Shown piece by piece: positions 61,902 through 64,000 of a stretch of DNA of 64,000 nucleotides; position 1 is the first letter of the stretch; each line of letters begins with the position of its first letter. This DNA comes from Nematostella vectensis (Eukaryota > Cnidaria > Anthozoa > Actiniaria > Edwardsiidae): contig NC_064042.1 of NCBI RefSeq assembly GCF_932526225.1, positions 16,734,751 through 16,798,750 on the forward strand. The letters are read 5' to 3'. The position numbers were made by a program, and so were the translations under genes. The notes beneath the pieces were generated by a model. That model searched no databases and was not told where the DNA came from. It saw nothing but the letters and a program-made list of their open reading frames with translations.

Positions 61902-63926
61902 CAACCTGAAAAATGTGTCTTCTCTATGCGTGTTTGTGGTGTTTTCGTCAAACCGGTCATAGAGTCATTCGTTTTCAAAATAAAAGAAATATGCCCCGTG
62001 TGAGGATCGAACTCACGACCTTCAGATTTCTACATTTGATTATGAGACTGACGCGCTGCCTACTGCGCTAACGAGGCTAACATGAGAAATGTGTCTTCTC
62101 TATGCGTGTTTGTGGTGTTTTCGTCAAACCGGTCATAGAGTCATTCGTTTTCAAAAGAAAAAAATATGCCCCGTCTAAGGATCGAACTCACGACATTCAG
62201 ATTTCTACATTCGATTGTGATACTGACGCGCTGCCTACTGCGCTAACGAGGCCAACATGAGAAAAGTGTCTTCTCTATGCGTGTTTGTTGTGTTTTTTTG
62301 TCAAACCGCTCATAGAGTCATTCGTTTTCAAAAGAAAAAAAATTGTGCCCCGTGTGAGGATCGAACTCACGACCTTCAGATTTCTAGATTTGATTATGAG
62401 ACTGACGCGCTGCCTATTGCGCTAACGACGCCTACATGGGAAATGTGCCTTTTCTATTCGTGTTTGTGGTGTTTTCGTCAAACCGGTCATAGAGTCTTTC
62501 GTTTTCAAAAGAAAAAATATGCCCCGTCTGAGGATTGAGCTCACGACCTTAAGATTTCTACATTTGATTATGAGACTGACGCGCTGCCTACTGCGCTAAC
62601 GAGGCCAACCTGAGAAATGTGTCTTCTCTATACGTGTTTGTGGTGTTTTTGTCAAACCGGTCATAGAGTCATTCGTTTTCAAAAGAAAAAAAATATTCCC
62701 CGTGTGAGGATCGAACTCACGACCTTCAGATTTCTAGATTTGAGTATGAGACTGACGCGCTACCTACTGCGCTAACGAGGCCAACATGAGAAAAGTGTCT
62801 TCTCTATGCGTGTTTGTTGTGTTTTTTGTCAAACCGCTCATAGAGTCATTCGTTTTCAATAGAAAAAAAAATGTGCCCCGTGTGAGGATCGAACTCACGA
62901 CCTTCAGATTTCTAGATTTGATTATGATACTGACGCGCTTCCTACTGCGCTAACAAGGCCAACATAAGAAATGTGTCTTCTCTATGCGTGTTTGTGGTGT
63001 TTTCGTCAAACCGGTCATAGAGTCATTCGTTTTCAAAAGAAAAAATATGCCCCGTTTGAGGATCGAACTCACGACATTCAGATTTCTACATTCGATTCTG
63101 ATATTGACGCGCCGCCTACTGCGCTAACGAGGCCAACCTGAAAAATGTGTCTTCTCTATGCGTGTTTGTGGTGTTTTCGTCAAACCGGTCATAGAGTCAT
63201 TCGTTTTCAAAAGAAAAGAAATATGCCCCGTGTTAGGATCGAACTCACGACCTTCAGATTTCTACATTTGATTATGAGACTGACGCGCTGCCTACTGCGC
63301 TAACGAGGCTAACATGAGAAATGTGTCTTCTCTATGCGTGTTTGTGGTGTTTTCGTCAAACCGGTCATAGAGTCATTCGTTTTCAAAAGAAAAAAATATG
63401 CCCCGTCTAAGGATCGAACTCACGACATTCAGATTTCTACATTCGATTGTGATACTGACGCGCTGCCTACTGCGCTAACGAGGCCAACATGAGAAATGCG
63501 TCTTTTCTATGCGTGTTTGTGGTGTTTTCGTCAAACCGCTCATAGAGTCATTTGTTTTCAAAAGAGAAAAATATGCCCCGCGTGAGGATCGAACTCAAGA
63601 CCTTCAGATTTCTACATTCGATTATGAGACTGACGCGCTGCCTACTGCGCTAACTAGGCCAACATGAGAAAAGTGTATTCTCTATGCCTGTTTGTGGTGT
63701 TTTTTTGTCAAACCGGTCATAGAGTCAATCGTTTTCAAAAGAATAAAATATGCCCCGTGTGAGGATCGAACTCACGACCTTCAGATTTCTACATTTGATT
63801 ATGAGACTGACACGCTGCCTACTGCGCTAGCGAGGCCAACCTGAGAAATGTGTCTTCTCTATACGTGTTTGTGGTGTTTTTGTCAAACCGGTCATAGAGT
63901 CATTCGTTTTCAAAAGAAAAAAAATA

Positions 63927-64000
63927 TTCCCCGTGTGAGGATCGAACTCACGACCTTCAGATTTCTAGATTTGAGTATGAGACTGACGCGCTACCTACTG
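63927..64000 (-). tRNA. tRNA-Met(CAU) copy, 5' end outside window
   Basis: The last copy shows C72A and intron CTCAAATCTAGAA, as in copy 23. The first 12 bases of the gene lie beyond the window. Confidence 0.8.

Larger units (their letters stand above)
1..64000 (-). repeat. Tandem array of ~176-bp units, each with one tRNA-Met(CAU)-type gene
   Basis: Every ~176 bp the minus strand carries a tRNA cloverleaf beginning GCCTCGTTAGC and ending CACGGGGCA, with anticodon CAT and a 13-nt intron, followed by a T-run. Starts run from 26 to 63927; that spacing implies 363 intervals, so about 364 copies. Units vary from 174 to 177 bp, mostly through A-run length. All copies are co-oriented and no foreign DNA interrupts them. 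No stretch over 300 bp lacks a tRNA-like gene. Neither edge of the array lies in the window. The count is inferred from spacing outside the parts listed singly. Confidence 0.97.
52011..64000. repeat. Copy 2 of the ~13.0-kb tandem segmental duplication (incomplete)
   Basis: It starts where copy 1 ends and runs off the window. After about 61.9 kb the shift becomes 12,863. The rare GTGTTAGGATC (50370, 63233) and CTAACTAGG (50790, 63653) variants confirm continuity. Confidence 0.88.
57941..64000 (-). repeat. Array block 18, about 35 monomers, cut by the window edge
   Basis: Repeats block 15 from its start at shift 13,037, then 12,863 after one monomer is lost near 61.9 kb. CAG copies 59174, 60405 and 63048; CAC copies 59525, 60756, 62167 and 63399; Q genes 59703 and 62346. 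Confidence 0.88.

Noticed and set aside
1-64000. CRISPR array
   Set aside because: The units are 176 bp, the supposed spacers are themselves repeats, and the conserved part is a full tRNA gene. No cas genes are present.
1-64000. tRNA-derived SINE family
   Set aside because: There is no tRNA-unrelated body, no target-site duplication and no dispersed insertion; copies are strictly head-to-tail and retain a full cloverleaf. The A-rich run is the minus-strand Pol III T-run.
1-64000. Polycistronic tRNA operon
   Set aside because: Each unit has its own A and B boxes and its own T-run terminator, so separate Pol III transcription is the simpler reading. Read-through may occur only at the T4 units.

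Overview
The window is a single uninterrupted tandem array of a nuclear tRNA gene. I see no protein-coding gene, transposon, rRNA or CRISPR. The repeat unit is about 176 bp. Each unit holds one minus-strand elongator tRNA-Met(CAU) gene or a degraded relative (86 bp unspliced), a Pol III oligo-T terminator directly downstream, and a spacer of about 89 bp. Unit spacing gives about 364 copies, all in one orientation: 363 complete and one cut by the right edge. The first 47 genes and the 14 genes of one higher-order repeat are listed singly. The remainder is given as repeat blocks with landmark coordinates.

The spliced reference gene matches, from memory, the vertebrate elongator tRNA-Met except for a 13-nt intron at the canonical 37/38 site. 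The window is therefore nuclear DNA of an animal, probably a vertebrate or other deuterostome. The species cannot be named from this sequence. The reference copy is 42965..43050. Base changes in the entries use standard tRNA numbering against that copy, with acceptor stem GCCTCGT, loop CTCATAA, T arm GTGAG-TTCGATC-CTCAC and intron ATCRAATSTAGAA.

Layout: 1-8.1 kb is a heterogeneous left part of 46 monomers with several private types. From 8.1 kb onward the monomers form higher-order repeats (HORs), mainly a 15-mer of 2,640 bp (5.8-11.1 kb, again 24.3-29.2 kb) and a 14-mer of 2,468 bp (39.9-44.9 kb and 53.0-57.9 kb). HORs are nested in larger duplications. Roughly 5.8-12 kb recurs at 24.3-30.4 kb (shift 18,485). 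Roughly 12.1-24.3 kb recurs at 26.5-39.6 kb (shift 14.4-15.3 kb, stepping by whole units). Roughly 39.0-52.0 kb is tandemly duplicated at 52.0-64.0 kb (shift 13,037, then 12,863). Hybrid monomers mark unequal crossovers, and one tract at about 55.55 kb looks like gene conversion.

Only some monomer types look functional (intact A box, B box, stems, C32 and terminator). Others carry stem mismatches, a C56T T-loop change, loss of C32 (needed for the anticodon-intron pair), or changed anticodons (CAG 26 copies, CAC 13 copies, UAU one copy). The locus behaves like satellite DNA whose monomer is a Pol III gene.
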